Shown here piece by piece: positions 47,492 to 57,840 of a DNA stretch of 64,000 bases. This DNA is from Agapanthus africanus (taxonomy: Eukaryota > Streptophyta > Magnoliopsida > Asparagales > Amaryllidaceae). Each line of letters opens with the position of its first letter. Position 1 is the stretch's first letter. Below the pieces are notes generated by a model. It ran no database searches, was not told where the DNA came from, and was given only the letters and a program-made list of their open reading frames with translations. Location of the stretch: positions 615,689,348 through 615,753,347 of the forward strand of contig CM057342.1 in the NCBI GenBank assembly GCA_030015575.1, in the 5' to 3' direction. The position numbers and the translations under genes were made by a program.

Positions 47492-47619
47492 CTGTATAAC
47501 ATATAAATTGTAGGTTATGGTGACTATATTGAGAAATATAAGAACGTGATAGTTACTGACAAAGGAGAAAATCCATGTATATGCTTTGTGTGTGCGTTTG
47601 TCGTTGAAAAGAATAAATT

Positions 47620-49600
47620 ATCGCACGTATGTTAACCGATAGACGGGGACTAAGTGGCGCTTTTAGTTTCATATATGAGTATCGATGAGAATATGAAGGT
47701 TTCATATTATCATCGAGTATCATATATTGGTTTTAACTTGAACATCTCGAATCACTCTCTAATTATGCGTTTGTTGTGTATTCTTGTTGTATGTGTGTGT
47801 TCCGGCTGTCGGGGGTAAGGCTTCTATCCCATTAAGAATGTATAGAGAGAACACCCATCACTTGTGCTTTCAACCGTTTCGAATAAATTTCGGCAGCACC
47901 TCCCCGCTGTTCTCCGAGTACACTGTAATAGAATAGATAATCATTTCAAAGCTGTGAAACAACGTTGAAATGAACATCTAATCTATCTTTGTACACGGAG
48001 AACCAGCGGAAAGGTACCGACGAAATATCTCGAAACGGATGAAAACACAAGTGAATGAAGGTGTTTGCTTTATACATTCCTAACTTGTCCACCCGGGACA
48101 AATCTATCGGTTACCATACAATTGAATTTTCTCGTCGCATAGACTATACGACGGTTGTTAGTATCGAGCTATATCATCCGATATTTAACAACCTTCGTAT
48201 AGTTCTATGTCACGACGAACATCGCACGTATGTTAACCGATAGACGGGGACTAAGTGGCGCTTTTAGTTTCATATATGAGTATCTATGAGAATATGAAGG
48301 TTTCATATTATCATCGAGTATCAAATATTGGTTTTAACTTGAACATCTCGAATCACTCTCTAATTATGCGTTTGTTGTGTATTCTTGTTGTATGTGTGTG
48401 TTCCGGCTGTCGGGGGTAAGGCTTCTATCCCATTAAGAATGTATAGAGCGAACACCCATCACTTGTGCTTTCAACCGTTTCGAGTAAATTTCGGAAGCAC
48501 CACCCCGCTGTTCTCCGAGTACACTGTAATAGAATAGACAATCATTTCAAAACTGTGAAACAACGTTGAAATGAATATCTAATATATCTTTGTACACGGA
48601 GAACCAGCGGAAAGGTACCGACGAAATATCTCGAAACGGTTGAAAACACAAGTGAATGAAGGTGTTTGCTTTATACATTCTTAACTTGTCCACACGGGAC
48701 AAATCTATCGGTTACCATACGATTGAATTTTCTCGTCGCATAGACTATACGACTGTTGTTAGTATCGAGCTATATCGTCTAATATTTAACGACCTTCGTA
48801 TAGTTCTATGTCACGACGAACATCGCACGTATGTTAACCGATAGACGGGGACTAAGTGGCGCTTTTAGTTTCATATATAAGTATCGATGAGAATATGAAG
48901 GTTTCATATTATCATCGAGTATCATATATTGGTTTTAACTTGAACATCTCGAATCACTCTCTAATTATGTGATTGTTGTGTATTATTGTTGTATGTGTAT
49001 GTTCCGGCTGTCGGGGGTAAGGCTTCTATCCCATTAAGAATGTATAGAGCGAACACCCATCACTTATGCTTTCAACCGTTTCGAGTAAATTTCGGCAACA
49101 CCTCCCCGCTGTTCTCCGAGTACACTGTAATAGAGTAGATAATCATTTCAAAGCTGTTAAATTCACGTTGAAATGAACATCTAATCTATCTTTGTACACG
49201 GAGAACCAGCGGAAAGGTACCGACGAAATATTTCGAAACGGATGAAAACACAAGTGAATGAAGGTGTTTGCTTTATACATTCTTAACTTGTCCGCACGGG
49301 ACAAATCTATCGGTTACCATACGATTGAATTTTCTCATCGCATAGACTATACGACGGTTGTTAGTATCGAGCTATATCGTCCGATATTTAACAACCTTCG
49401 TATAGTTCTATGTCACGACGAACATCGCACGTATGTTAACCGATAGACGGGGACTAAGTGGCGCTTTTAGTTTCATATATGAGTATCGATGAGAATATGA
49501 AGGTTTCATATTATCATTGAGTATCATATATTGGTTTTAACTTGAACAACTCGAATCACTCTCTAATGATGCGTTTGTTGTGCATTCGTGTTGTATGTGT
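47620..49600. repeat. 601-bp tandem repeat, 3.3 copies, within the CACTA element
   Basis: The marker CGCACGTATGTTAACCGATA starts at 47622, 48223, 48824 and 49426 (periods 601, 601, 602). Copies differ by scattered substitutions. A 62-codon frame recurs at 48055, 48656 and 49258 only because the unit repeats. The array lies in the probable first intron of the minus-strand transposase transcript. Confidence 0.95.
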
Positions 49601-50604
49601 AACATGATTTTAAATCATTGAGATCAAGATTGATAGAACTGATCATCCTACATTGCAATGGCATTCATCTACCAAAAACTATTATTGCAATGGCATTCAT
49701 CTATAACAATCAACAATTAAAACTAAAAATGTAGGATACTGATATCATAAAGCGTTATACGCAACATATGAATTCACATGACTGAAACATGCATCAAAAA
49801 ACATCTTCATCCAAAAGAAAGGCCACTGTCAAGAAATATAGACAAATGATTATTATATCAACTATGAAACATATTAGAAAAAGAATAGAAGTTCAAGATG
49901 TTAATAACACGATGATAATCAAAGCAGTTGCGTACAGATGCTAAAACCGAATATGTGACACGATATTCTTGTAAAGATAGACATGTATTAAAAGAGGAGG
50001 CGCCCAAGTAAAATCCATAACTAAATCCCTATCTTTCCCTTCCTTTTCTTCAAATCATAAATGTGTCTTTTTTTTGCAATTATATATAGCTAAAACAAAG
50101 AAGGTCCTACAATTCTAAGCATTTCCAATTACAACGGCCCATCCTCAAAATCCATAATCTTATGAGCATCTTATGCAATTAGCAAACATATTCAACCGAA
50201 AACACCCTCAAAATTTCCACCAGACTACAAATCCTTTGCATACTCAAACCCCAACCAGATCAAATTAAGGGACTACTCAGACCCACAGTTTAAACCAATC
50301 AAAAATATCCAAAATCAGACACGGGGTCTTTAGATACCTACCAAATGCCAGGTCCCATGACTCCAAAAACAAAACCCCAACATGCCCAACGGCTAAAAGT
50401 TCCACAAAACAGTCTCCGTTTCCAAGAAAATTTGAGAATGACAAATAAAATTATTAATTAAACTAGGCTTTACCCATATTATTAGTCCAGTTTCCAACAC
50501 CTTCTCAAACTAGACACATTTTCCTCTTATGATCATCATCAACATTTCAATTAACGAGCTTAATGCTAATTAGAATGGAAATTAACTTAGACCCTGAAAT
50601 CCAA
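49601..50604. other. CACTA intron-like sequence, nothing recognised
   Basis: About 1 kb of AT-rich sequence with no reading frame or repeat of note. It continues the probable first intron between the exon near 50898-51080 and the TNP2 exon. Confidence 0.6.
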
Positions 50605-50698
50605 AACCCCAACCCTAACCCTAACCCTAACCCCAACCCCAACCCCAACCCCAACCCCCTGCCGAACCCCAACCCCAGCCCGAGCCCGAGCCCCAGCT

Positions 50699-50729
<31 letters not shown>

Positions 50730-50864
50730 CAGCCCCAACCCTAACGCTAACCGCAGCGCGAGCCCAAGCCCCAACCCCAACTGCAGCCCTAGCTGCAGCC
50801 GCAGCCGCAGCCCCAACCCCAGCCCCAGCCCCAGCCCGCAGCCCCAGCCCCAGCCCTAACCCCA
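50605..50864. repeat. C-rich (G-rich on minus strand) array with telomere-like hexamers
   Basis: Starts with about three CCCTAA hexamers and passes into CCCCAA, CCCGAG and CCCCAG six-base units over some 260 bp, ending CCCTAACCCC. On the minus strand it is GGGG-rich and should form G-quadruplexes. It lies just inside the first-exon donor of the CACTA gene. Confidence 0.9.
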
Positions 50865-50897
50865 ATCAAAAATTTCAGTAATTGAAGATTTCCTTAC

Positions 50898-51080
50898 CTG
50901 TGCAGAGGCGACGCGAGAACGGAGATGAGCCGGCGTTGGCGACGACGAAAGCAGGCGGTGGCTACGACGAATCGGCGGCGCTGGCGACGATGAGAACGAT
51001 GATCGATCGGCAGGAACGAGGGTTTGGGAATTTGGGTTTGCGCGAGAATTAGGAATAATGAGCGTAGGGATCGATCTGAG
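50898..51080 (-). other. Probable first exon (5' untranslated) of the CACTA transposase transcript
   Basis: A GC-rich island in AT-rich surroundings ends on the minus strand in CTGCACAG followed by donor GTAAGG at 50897. Its upper limit is approximate. It sits 200-400 bp inside the right terminus, where En/Spm transcripts begin. Splicing to the acceptor at about 47492 would skip the G-rich and 601-bp arrays. Confidence 0.5.
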
Positions 51081-51089
51081 CTGTTAACT

Positions 51090-51304
51090 TAAATCCTTAT
51101 TTAGATGCCCCTACGGATAAGTCCGTAGGTTTTTGGTTTGCGGCTCCGTAGGGGCAAACAATAATTTAAGATTTAATATTTTAAAATTAATATGTAAGGA
51201 CCGCAGAGGCAACCTTTTGGCCCTACGGATTAATCCGTAGGGCCAAACTAACATTGCCCCTATAGATGTCGTTATCCGTAGGGGTAACCCCTATTTTAGT
51301 AGTG
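51090..51304. repeat. Right terminal and subterminal repeats of the CACTA element
   Basis: Copies of CCCCTACGGAT in both orientations occur, including palindromes at about 51109-51130 and 51219-51244. They lead to the terminus TTTTAGTAGTG at 51304. They mirror the left subterminal zone. Confidence 0.88.
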
Positions 51305-51307
51305 AAA

Positions 51308-52560
51308 GAAAGAAATCGTCAAATGCCTTAACAGTGGTATCATTTACCCAATCTCTGATAGCCAATGGGTAAGTCCTATTCATGTAGTCCCTAAGAAGTC
51401 TGGCATCATGGTCATAACCAATGAGGCTAATGAGTTGATCCAATCACGCACTCAAACTGGGTGGCGTGTATGTATTGATTACAGAAAACTTAATACCGCT
51501 ACGAGGAAAGACCACTTCCCTCTACCTTTTATTGACCAGATGTTGGAACGCTTAGCTGGACATGAATACTATTGTTTCATGGACGGATACTCTGGCTATA
51601 ACCAGGTCCCTATTGCCGAAAAGGATCAAGATAAACCACATTTACTTGTCCTTTCGGTACTTTTGCTTATAGACGCATGACCTTTGGGTTATGCAATGCT
51701 CCCGCTACATTTCAGCGGTGTATGATGGGGATATTCTCGGACATGGTCGAGAATTTTCTGGATATTTTCATGGACGATTTCTCGATATTTGGGGACTCTT
51801 TTGATGACTGCCTATATCATCTTAACACGGTTCTTACTCGTTGTAAAGAGAAGAACTTAACTTTGAATTGTGAAAAAAGCCATTTCATGGTCCAAGAGGG
51901 TATTGTTCTTGGACATGTCATTTCACAAAAAGGCATTGAGATTGATAGAGCTAAAATAGATGTCATTCATAATCTTCCTCATCCCAAATGCGTCAAAGAT
52001 ATACGATCTTTCCTTGGTCATGCAGGATTTTATAGGAGATTCATTAAGGATTTTAGCAAAATTGCTTGGCCAAGGATACCACATTTCAGTTTGACTCGGA
52101 TTGTGAGGCTGCATTTGACTCGCTTAAAAACTCTCTCACTACAGCCCCCATTCTATTATCTCCTGATTGGAACCACCCGTTTGAGCTTATGCTTGATGCA
52201 TCAGATGTTGGTGTAGTCTTAGGACAACACATTGATAAGATGCCACACGCGATTTATTATCCAAGTAAGACCTTGAATGATACTCAAATTAATTATACAA
52301 CTATCGAGAAAGAACTCTTGGCAGTTGTATTTCCATTAGAAAAATTCAGACCTTACTTGATTGGCTCACCGATTGTGGTTTACACTGATCACTCTGGCCT
52401 AAAACATCTTTTATCGAAGAAGGATGCTAAAGGTAGGTTAATACGTTGGATCCTACTATTACAAGAATTTGATCTTTTCATTCGAGATAAGAAAGGATGT
52501 GAAAACGTAGTAGCTGACCATATTTCACTCATCTCTTCTTCACCAGCTGTGACACTTTAA
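51308..52560 (+). pseudogene. pol: Athila pol, reverse transcriptase and RNase H
   Basis: It continues the Athila frame broken at 21388. RT blocks: GWRVCIDYRKLNTATRKDHF, PFIDQMLERLAG, DGYSGYNQVPIA, MTFGLCNAPATFQRCMM, and the catalytic FMDDFSIFG (about 51768), then [17 protein letters not shown]. RNase [16 protein letters not shown] (two residues short of the usual spacing after DASD), [11 protein letters not shown] and [12 protein letters not shown]. Frame changes lie near 51633 (one base missing) and near 52065 (a small deletion after FSKIA), and a TAA at 52558 separates it from integrase. RT cannot be made intact. Confidence 0.9.
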
Positions 52561-53901
52561 ATTAACGATTCTTTTCCTGACGAACAGCTCTTGACCGTAT
52601 CTGGCGAACCTTGCTTCGTGGATATTGTAAATTATCTTGCAACGGGACTTATTCCAAACGATTGGTCTAAACAAGACAATTATAGATTTCTATCCCAAGT
52701 AAAGCATTTTTACTGGGATGATCCTTATTTGTTTAAATATTGTCCTGACCAAATCATTCGCAAATGTGTCCCCAATGATGAATTCAAGAGTGTTCTATTT
52801 TTTTGTCATGATCAAGTATGCGGTGGTCACTTTGGTCCACGAAAGACGGCGGTGAAGGTTTTGCAATGCGGTTTTTACCGGCCTACTTTATTCAAAGATG
52901 CATATGATCATTGCAAAACCTGTCCACAATGTCAACACACGGGTCAGATTTCTTGGATAAATGAGATGCCTCTTCAACCGATTTTGGTTGTAGAAATTTT
53001 CGACGTTTGGGGTATTGATTTTATGGGTCCTTTTCCCAACTCTTTTAGGAATTTGTACATCTTATTAGCGGTTGATTACGTCTCGAAATGGGTTGAAGCT
53101 ATTCCATGTCGCACTAATGACAACAAGGTTGTCATTAAGTTTCTAAAAGAAAATATCTTTTCGCGATTTGGACACCCTCGCGCTATCATTAGCGACAACG
53201 AGACGCATTTCTGTAATCGGTCTTTCGAGATTTTGATGCGGAAATATGTAATCAACCACAAACTTTCCATACCCTATCATCCCCAAATGAGCGGGCAAGC
53301 TGAGATTTCCAATAGGCAAGTCAAACAAATTCGGGAGAAAACTGTTTCTAAAAACCGGAAAGATTCGTCAACCAAATTGGCGGATGCTCTCTGGGCATTT
53401 CGTACTGCTTATAAGACTGATTTAGGTATGTCTCCTTATCGCCTAGTATTTGGAAAGGCTTTCCACCTTCCCGTTGGGATTGATCACAAAGCAATGTGGG
53501 CCATTAAAGAACTTAACTTCGATTTAAATCAATCCTGCAACTTTCGGAAGCTGCAATTAAACGAGCTAAGCGAACTCCGCAATGAAGCTTATGATAATGC
53601 AGTGATATTAAAGAACTGGACTAAGGTATTTCACGATAAAAATATTTTGAGAAAATCTTTAATTCCAGGTCAACAAGTCCTTCTTTATGATTCCCGTCTC
53701 CATCTTCATGCGGGTAAACTACGATCTCGTTGGAAAGAACCATTTGTTGTGCTGTATGTCTACCTGCACGGGGCAGTTGAAGTTGAAAATAGACAAAACG
53801 GTACAACTTTCAAAGTGAATGGACATAGATTAAAACCGTATTTTTCCACTGACCCTTCGGAGGAGCTCCTGTTTTTACAGGAGCCGCTTTATAATGACTA
53901 A
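52561..53901 (+). CDS. pol (integrase): Athila integrase segment, open frame
   Basis: The frame is open from just after the TAA at 52558 to a stop at 53901. It has no ATG near its start because it is the C-terminal part of a polyprotein. The zinc-binding HHCC domain is present ([20 protein letters not shown], then C-x2-C in CKTCPQC). The catalytic triad is visible as D in GIDFMGPF, D in IISDNETHF and E in [15 protein letters not shown]. The C-terminal region ends with NGHRLKPYF, usual for Athila. It is the longest intact domain in the window, but without RT or a start it is probably not expressed as a working enzyme. The second Asp is followed by NETH where relatives have GGSH. Confidence 0.88.
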   Translation: MNDSFPDEQLLTVSGEPCFVDIVNYLATGLIPNDWSKQDNYRFLSQVKHFYWDDPYLFKYCPDQIIRKCVPNDEFKSVLFFCHDQVCGGHFGPRKTAVKVLQCGFYRPTLFKDAYDHCKTCPQCQHTGQISWINEMPLQPILVVEIFDVWGIDFMGPFPNSFRNLYILLAVDYVSKWVEAIPCRTNDNKVVIKFLKENIFSRFGHPRAIISDNETHFCNRSFEILMRKYVINHKLSIPYHPQMSGQAEISNRQVKQIREKTVSKNRKDSSTKLADALWAFRTAYKTDLGMSPYRLVFGKAFHLPVGIDHKAMWAIKELNFDLNQSCNFRKLQLNELSELRNEAYDNAVILKNWTKVFHDKNILRKSLIPGQQVLLYDSRLHLHAGKLRSRWKEPFVVLYVYLHGAVEVENRQNGTTFKVNGHRLKPYFSTDPSEELLFLQEPLYND

Positions 53902-55313
53902 TTTTTCTCCACCTCACCTCCATGTCTTGGTAATATTGTCTCATCTTTAGAATAGAGGTGAGTCAAATTGTACATAAAAAATAATAATAATAAAAATATA
54001 AATATAAAAAAAAAAATTGGGGGAAGATTTTCATGTTCATTTATTCTTGTACCCCGTTAATAACTTTTCCTCCCAAGCCTACAGGTTTTTGAGATTTAAC
54101 AGAGACAACAGTGAGGACATAGCTGTAAACAGGTTTGGGGGAAGTTTGTGCTTATTTACGCATCAATTTGCATCATACCTTGTATAAGCACAATTTTTTC
54201 AAAAAATTTCTTTTATAATGAAAGATTACAAAGTTAAAAATTACATTTAAAAGATTGGAAGAGTTTAAGAAAAACAAAAAAGTTAGATATTTTCTTAAAC
54301 GAAACTAGTAATAGGTAGTTATGAGCCGTTGTCCCAAGTGTTAGTAAGATGAAGGAAGTCACTAATTTGAGAACAAAAATAAGTCTGAAAAATAGTTCCA
54401 ATTCTAGAAGCCAAACATCTGAACGTTGATACCCTACTATACGCTCTTACACACGTCTTGAAACTCGGGATAGTAGAGGATACCTTGAAATGCTCTTTTT
54501 CTAAAAGCCAAATTATAATGAAAATAAATAAAAAATGAAATAAAAGAAAAAATGGTGAAAAGAAAAATGAACACTGGTTTTGTAATCACCAAGGCAGCAT
54601 AAAAAAAACATAGCGAGGGTGCTTCATCACCTAGTGCCTTAGACCAACTGGTTTGGGAGTCACTGCTAAGCCTTAGGTGTTGCAAGACGAGGAAATTGCT
54701 ACTTACGCCTAATCTGCAAGAAAATTTAGTAATCGGTCAGTTAGTACCTCAAGAAATATTAGCCGTCGCATGAAAAATATGTGAGCAATTCCATCCAAAA
54801 TATTCACCGACTAAAAAGTACTAAGGTAGATGGAAAGGAGTATGATAGGTTGAATTGAATTCTCCGAGTGTAGGGATGTCTTTTACACACACGTAGGGGT
54901 ATATGATCAGTGTTTTGAAGAAAGGTAGGGATGAAGAATAAATACGATGTTTTATTGAGAGATAATGTGATTTCTAACATTTTTTTTCATGACTGTTAAG
55001 AAAGGGCTCATGACAACTGAAAAGCTAGTATAGTTGAAAACTCTGATTTTTCAAGTTCTTTCTTTTATAATTTTTATCTTTATATGTAACTTTTACAGGC
55101 TTTCTTTTATTATAGAATTTTGTGGGTGCAATCCGCTGAAAACGCTCAGGAGACAACACTCCTCCTACTAGGGACACCTAGAGGTTTAAAGGCTTGTTGC
55201 ACGTGCTCAGTGCAATCGTGTTGCCTACGAAAGTGTGCCAGTTGGTTTTTCTTTTTTCTTTCTATTTTCTCCTTCTTTTGAATAAAAGAAGTTTGCTTGA
55301 GACGATCAAAATC
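53902..55313 (+). other. Athila 3' non-coding region, no envelope-like gene
   Basis: About 1.4 kb between integrase and the polypurine tract. Many Athila elements carry an extra envelope-like frame here; none is present, and the longest frames are under 90 codons. Two polypurine-tract-like blocks occur at 54017-54030 (TTGGGGGAAGATTT) and 54132-54148 (GGTTTGGGGGAAGTTTG). Confidence 0.75.
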
Positions 55314-55328
55314 AAGTTTGGGGGAATT
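55314..55328 (+). other. Polypurine tract of Athila
   Basis: AAGTTTGGGGGAATT directly precedes the 3' LTR. It is the third TTTGGGGGAA block in the tail. Confidence 0.85.
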
Positions 55329-55659
55329 TTTTCAGTCGAAAATATTGCAATCTTGAGCATATCAATTTCCTCACTTTTCTAATCATTTAAGGATAGTTGA
55401 TATAAATATAACACATATTACCAGTTCGTCTGCAAATTATCAAATACCACGTGTTATATATATAATCAACGCCTTTTTAAGGAAATTGTATGTTTATCAT
55501 GTCACGCATAATATTCTATATCTCCTATATTTTCCACTAAGATTGTGTGCAGAAAACTACCACAGGACAGAAATCGGAATCGCAAATTCGCCGACAAAAT
55601 ACAGCAAGTCAAAGAGTTAAAATCTGGTAGCGATTTAGAAGAGATAAAAAGATTCTAGA
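55329..55659 (+). repeat. Athila 3' LTR, first 331 bp
   Basis: Matches 15588-15917. The terminal dinucleotide is TT where the 5' copy has TG. It is cut after CTAGA by LARD-2; the rest lies beyond the window. Confidence 0.88.
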
Positions 55660-57371
55660 TGTAACGTTTTAAAAATAAATAAATAAATAAAAATCTTTTA
55701 TGTGAATTTTCTGATAATCGGTAAAATAAACCGTATTTTCCGTAAACTCAACTACAGTTATTTTTCAATATGGATTTAAATACGCCTATTTTAACTACGT
55801 AATTACTAGTAAATGTTGTTTATTTAGTGACTTATAAATTATTAGTTTACTTAAACATTTTTCCTTAATTACTTATTTCTAATATTAATATAAGCTTTTA
55901 ATTGTACATCAAATTGGTGCAAATTACAAATTGCAATGGGTTAATTTTACAAAAATGAGCCATGACATATTAGAATTAAGTTTGTACCATGTTCTTCTCT
56001 TCTTGATTTCTCTTCAAAACTCTAGAGAATTCTAGGGTAAAATGATTTAAGAAAATAAATAAAATAATTAATAAATGAAAAGACATAAGTGATATGATAA
56101 TTGGGGAACTTTCTACACATGACTACACACCTAACCCCCTCTCTTTTCCTTATCTCCTTGCTGGACGATCAAGGCTCTCCCCCATCCCAATTTTTCCCTA
56201 CTTCATTTCAACTCAAAAATTCATCAAAAAATTCAACAAAAATCCAAAATAAAACCTCAAAATCAATATCCAATCTCTACTCATTATTCTTTGGCCTATC
56301 TAGTATGGATCTTGGAGCAAAGTTAGCACTTTGGAAGCTATGATTTTCATTTTTGATCTCATGTTTAGTGAGGTATAATTCTAACCTTAGTGTTAATTGT
56401 AAGTTAATTACCTAAATTGAATGGATTTCGGTTTTTAATTAGGGTTCTAGTTGCTAAATTAAAAATTCTAGAAAGGGTTTTAAATAAAATTAGGGTTTTT
56501 ATCATTCGATATTGATCTTAATGTGTAGTTTAACATGTTAGGTAATGCTAAACCTAATCTAGAAGCTAAATTGTAAATTGTTACAATTAATTTGTCCAAA
56601 TTGCTTAATTGTTGTAAACTAGGTTTTTGTAAAATATATATACAGGTGAGATAAAATTCTAGTGAGAATTTTTATCAATTATTCACGGTTTTAATGAGGA
56701 GATTAACATGTTAATGGAATGCAAAATCTAATCTAGTTACTAGTTGCCAATTGTTAGTTTAAAAATTGTGATAATTATGCTATTTTGCTAACTAGGTTTT
56801 TAGAAATTGATTAAATAACTGAGAGAAAAATCTAATTAGGGTATTCATGACATTATTAACATTATAAGTTATATTTTAATACTTTAGATCATGCAAAACC
56901 AAGCTTAATTGTTGTTTGTGCAGTTTTCCTTTGAAAGTGTTAAAATTTGATAATTTTGCAAACTAGAATTTTAGGTTTAATGGAAATTGATGAGCTTAAA
57001 TTTAAGTAATGGTTTCTATGACTTATTTATGATATTTAGTGAATATTATGGCCATTAGTTTCGTTAAAATATCAAGTTTCTAATTAAAACGGTTATTTGA
57101 GACTTTCTAGGTTTTCAGAAATAAATCGATTTGATTTATTTTGAGTTTTTGATGAGTTGCAATCTATTTTATATTATAATTAGTGAGTTTTGGAACTACG
57201 ATTTGTACGTTTGTGTTTTATCTCGATCAATCGGCGTTTGTACGCCGATGTCGAGAGTTATTTGGTTCTTTTGCATGAGCGGGTCATAGGTTTTAACCTA
57301 TGCGCGTTTCATGCGCCGTTTTGGTTTTGTCCGCGATTTCAGTTTACGGTATTATATATGTTTGCGTATAG

Positions 57372-57460
57372 ATACCTCTCACTAGGACTTCGGACGATGA
57401 AGAAGAGGATGTCAACATCGACTTCGGCAGACAAGGACCAGGTGAGTAGATGTATATCTA
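57372..57460 (+). other. Exon-like cassette (LARD-2 5' LTR)
   Basis: After GCGTATAG comes a 70-nt block ending AGGACCAG before GTGAGT (57442). GTAGAT..ATCTAC covers the donor. The block sequence differs from LARD-1 while its borders are the same. Confidence 0.55.
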
Positions 57461-57659
57461 CGGGAGGAAGTCGGGTGGTTGGCGTACAGCACCCCCGCAA
57501 ACGTAGAATAAGGATATTATGTACTATTATTAGGAAGTCGGACGTGACCATAGATTCTTGGCGAGTAGGGTACTATTGAAGACTTTAAGTTGGATTAGAC
57601 TGATTTAGAAAGACTTAACCATAGAATGATTGCCTTGGAGGTAATTCGTAGGTTTCATG

Positions 57660-57734
57660 TAGACACACACACACGAACACACGCATACACTTGACTTGGT
57701 GTATATGAGTGTGTGTGTGTGTCTATACATACAT

Positions 57735-57785
<51 letters not shown>

Positions 57786-57840
57786 TGTGTGTAGGTTTCT
57801 ATGTGTGTGTGTGTGTGTGTAACATATACATGTAATATGA
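57660..57840 (+). repeat. Compound AC / GT / AT microsatellite in the LARD-2 LTR
   Basis: (AC)n near 57661, (GT)n near 57710, an uninterrupted (AT)20-like run at 57743-57782 and (GT)n at 57803-57821. They occupy the place of the shorter ACACAC run of LARD-1 (30797) and the TG run of the host LTR (1475). Confidence 0.9.

Larger units (their letters stand above)
21389..51304 (-). mobile_element. CACTA (En/Spm) DNA transposon split by a nested copia element
   Basis: The ends are CACTACTACAAATAAGGG at left and, reading inward on the other strand, CACTACTAAAATAGGGG at right. The target duplication is AAA (21386-21388 and 51305-51307). Both subterminal zones are crowded with CCCCTACGGAT palindromes. 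Genes run on the minus strand: a TNP2-type segment (46481-47485) and tnpA-like exons. Subtracting the nested Angela(-) leaves about 7.2 kb. The transposase core is deleted, so this looks like a non-autonomous derivative. Confidence 0.93.
15588..55659 (+). mobile_element. Athila-like Ty3/gypsy element, interrupted and cut by the window edge
   Basis: The 5' LTR starts at 15588 after GTCAC, the presumed target duplication whose partner is outside the window. A TGGCGCCGTTGCCGGGGA primer site, Athila-style gag and pol, a TTTGGGGGAATT polypurine tract and the first 331 bp of the 3' LTR follow. A CACTA transposon (21389-51304) splits pol, and LARD-2 enters the 3' LTR at 55660. Without the nested DNA the visible Athila sequence is about 10.2 kb, and the missing LTR would bring it to the usual 11-12 kb. 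No envelope-like frame is present after integrase. Confidence 0.92.

Noticed and set aside
48055..49446. Three near-identical 62-codon frames
   Set aside because: They recur only because the 601-bp unit is tandemly repeated; changes between them include replacements and there is no recognised domain.
50547..50865. Pro-Asn/Pro-Ser and Gly-Leu repeat frames
   Set aside because: Direct translation of the six-base C-rich array in several registers; no gene.
53902..55313. Possible envelope-like gene in the Athila tail
   Set aside because: No frame above 90 codons, no signal peptide or membrane segment in the expected strand and order.
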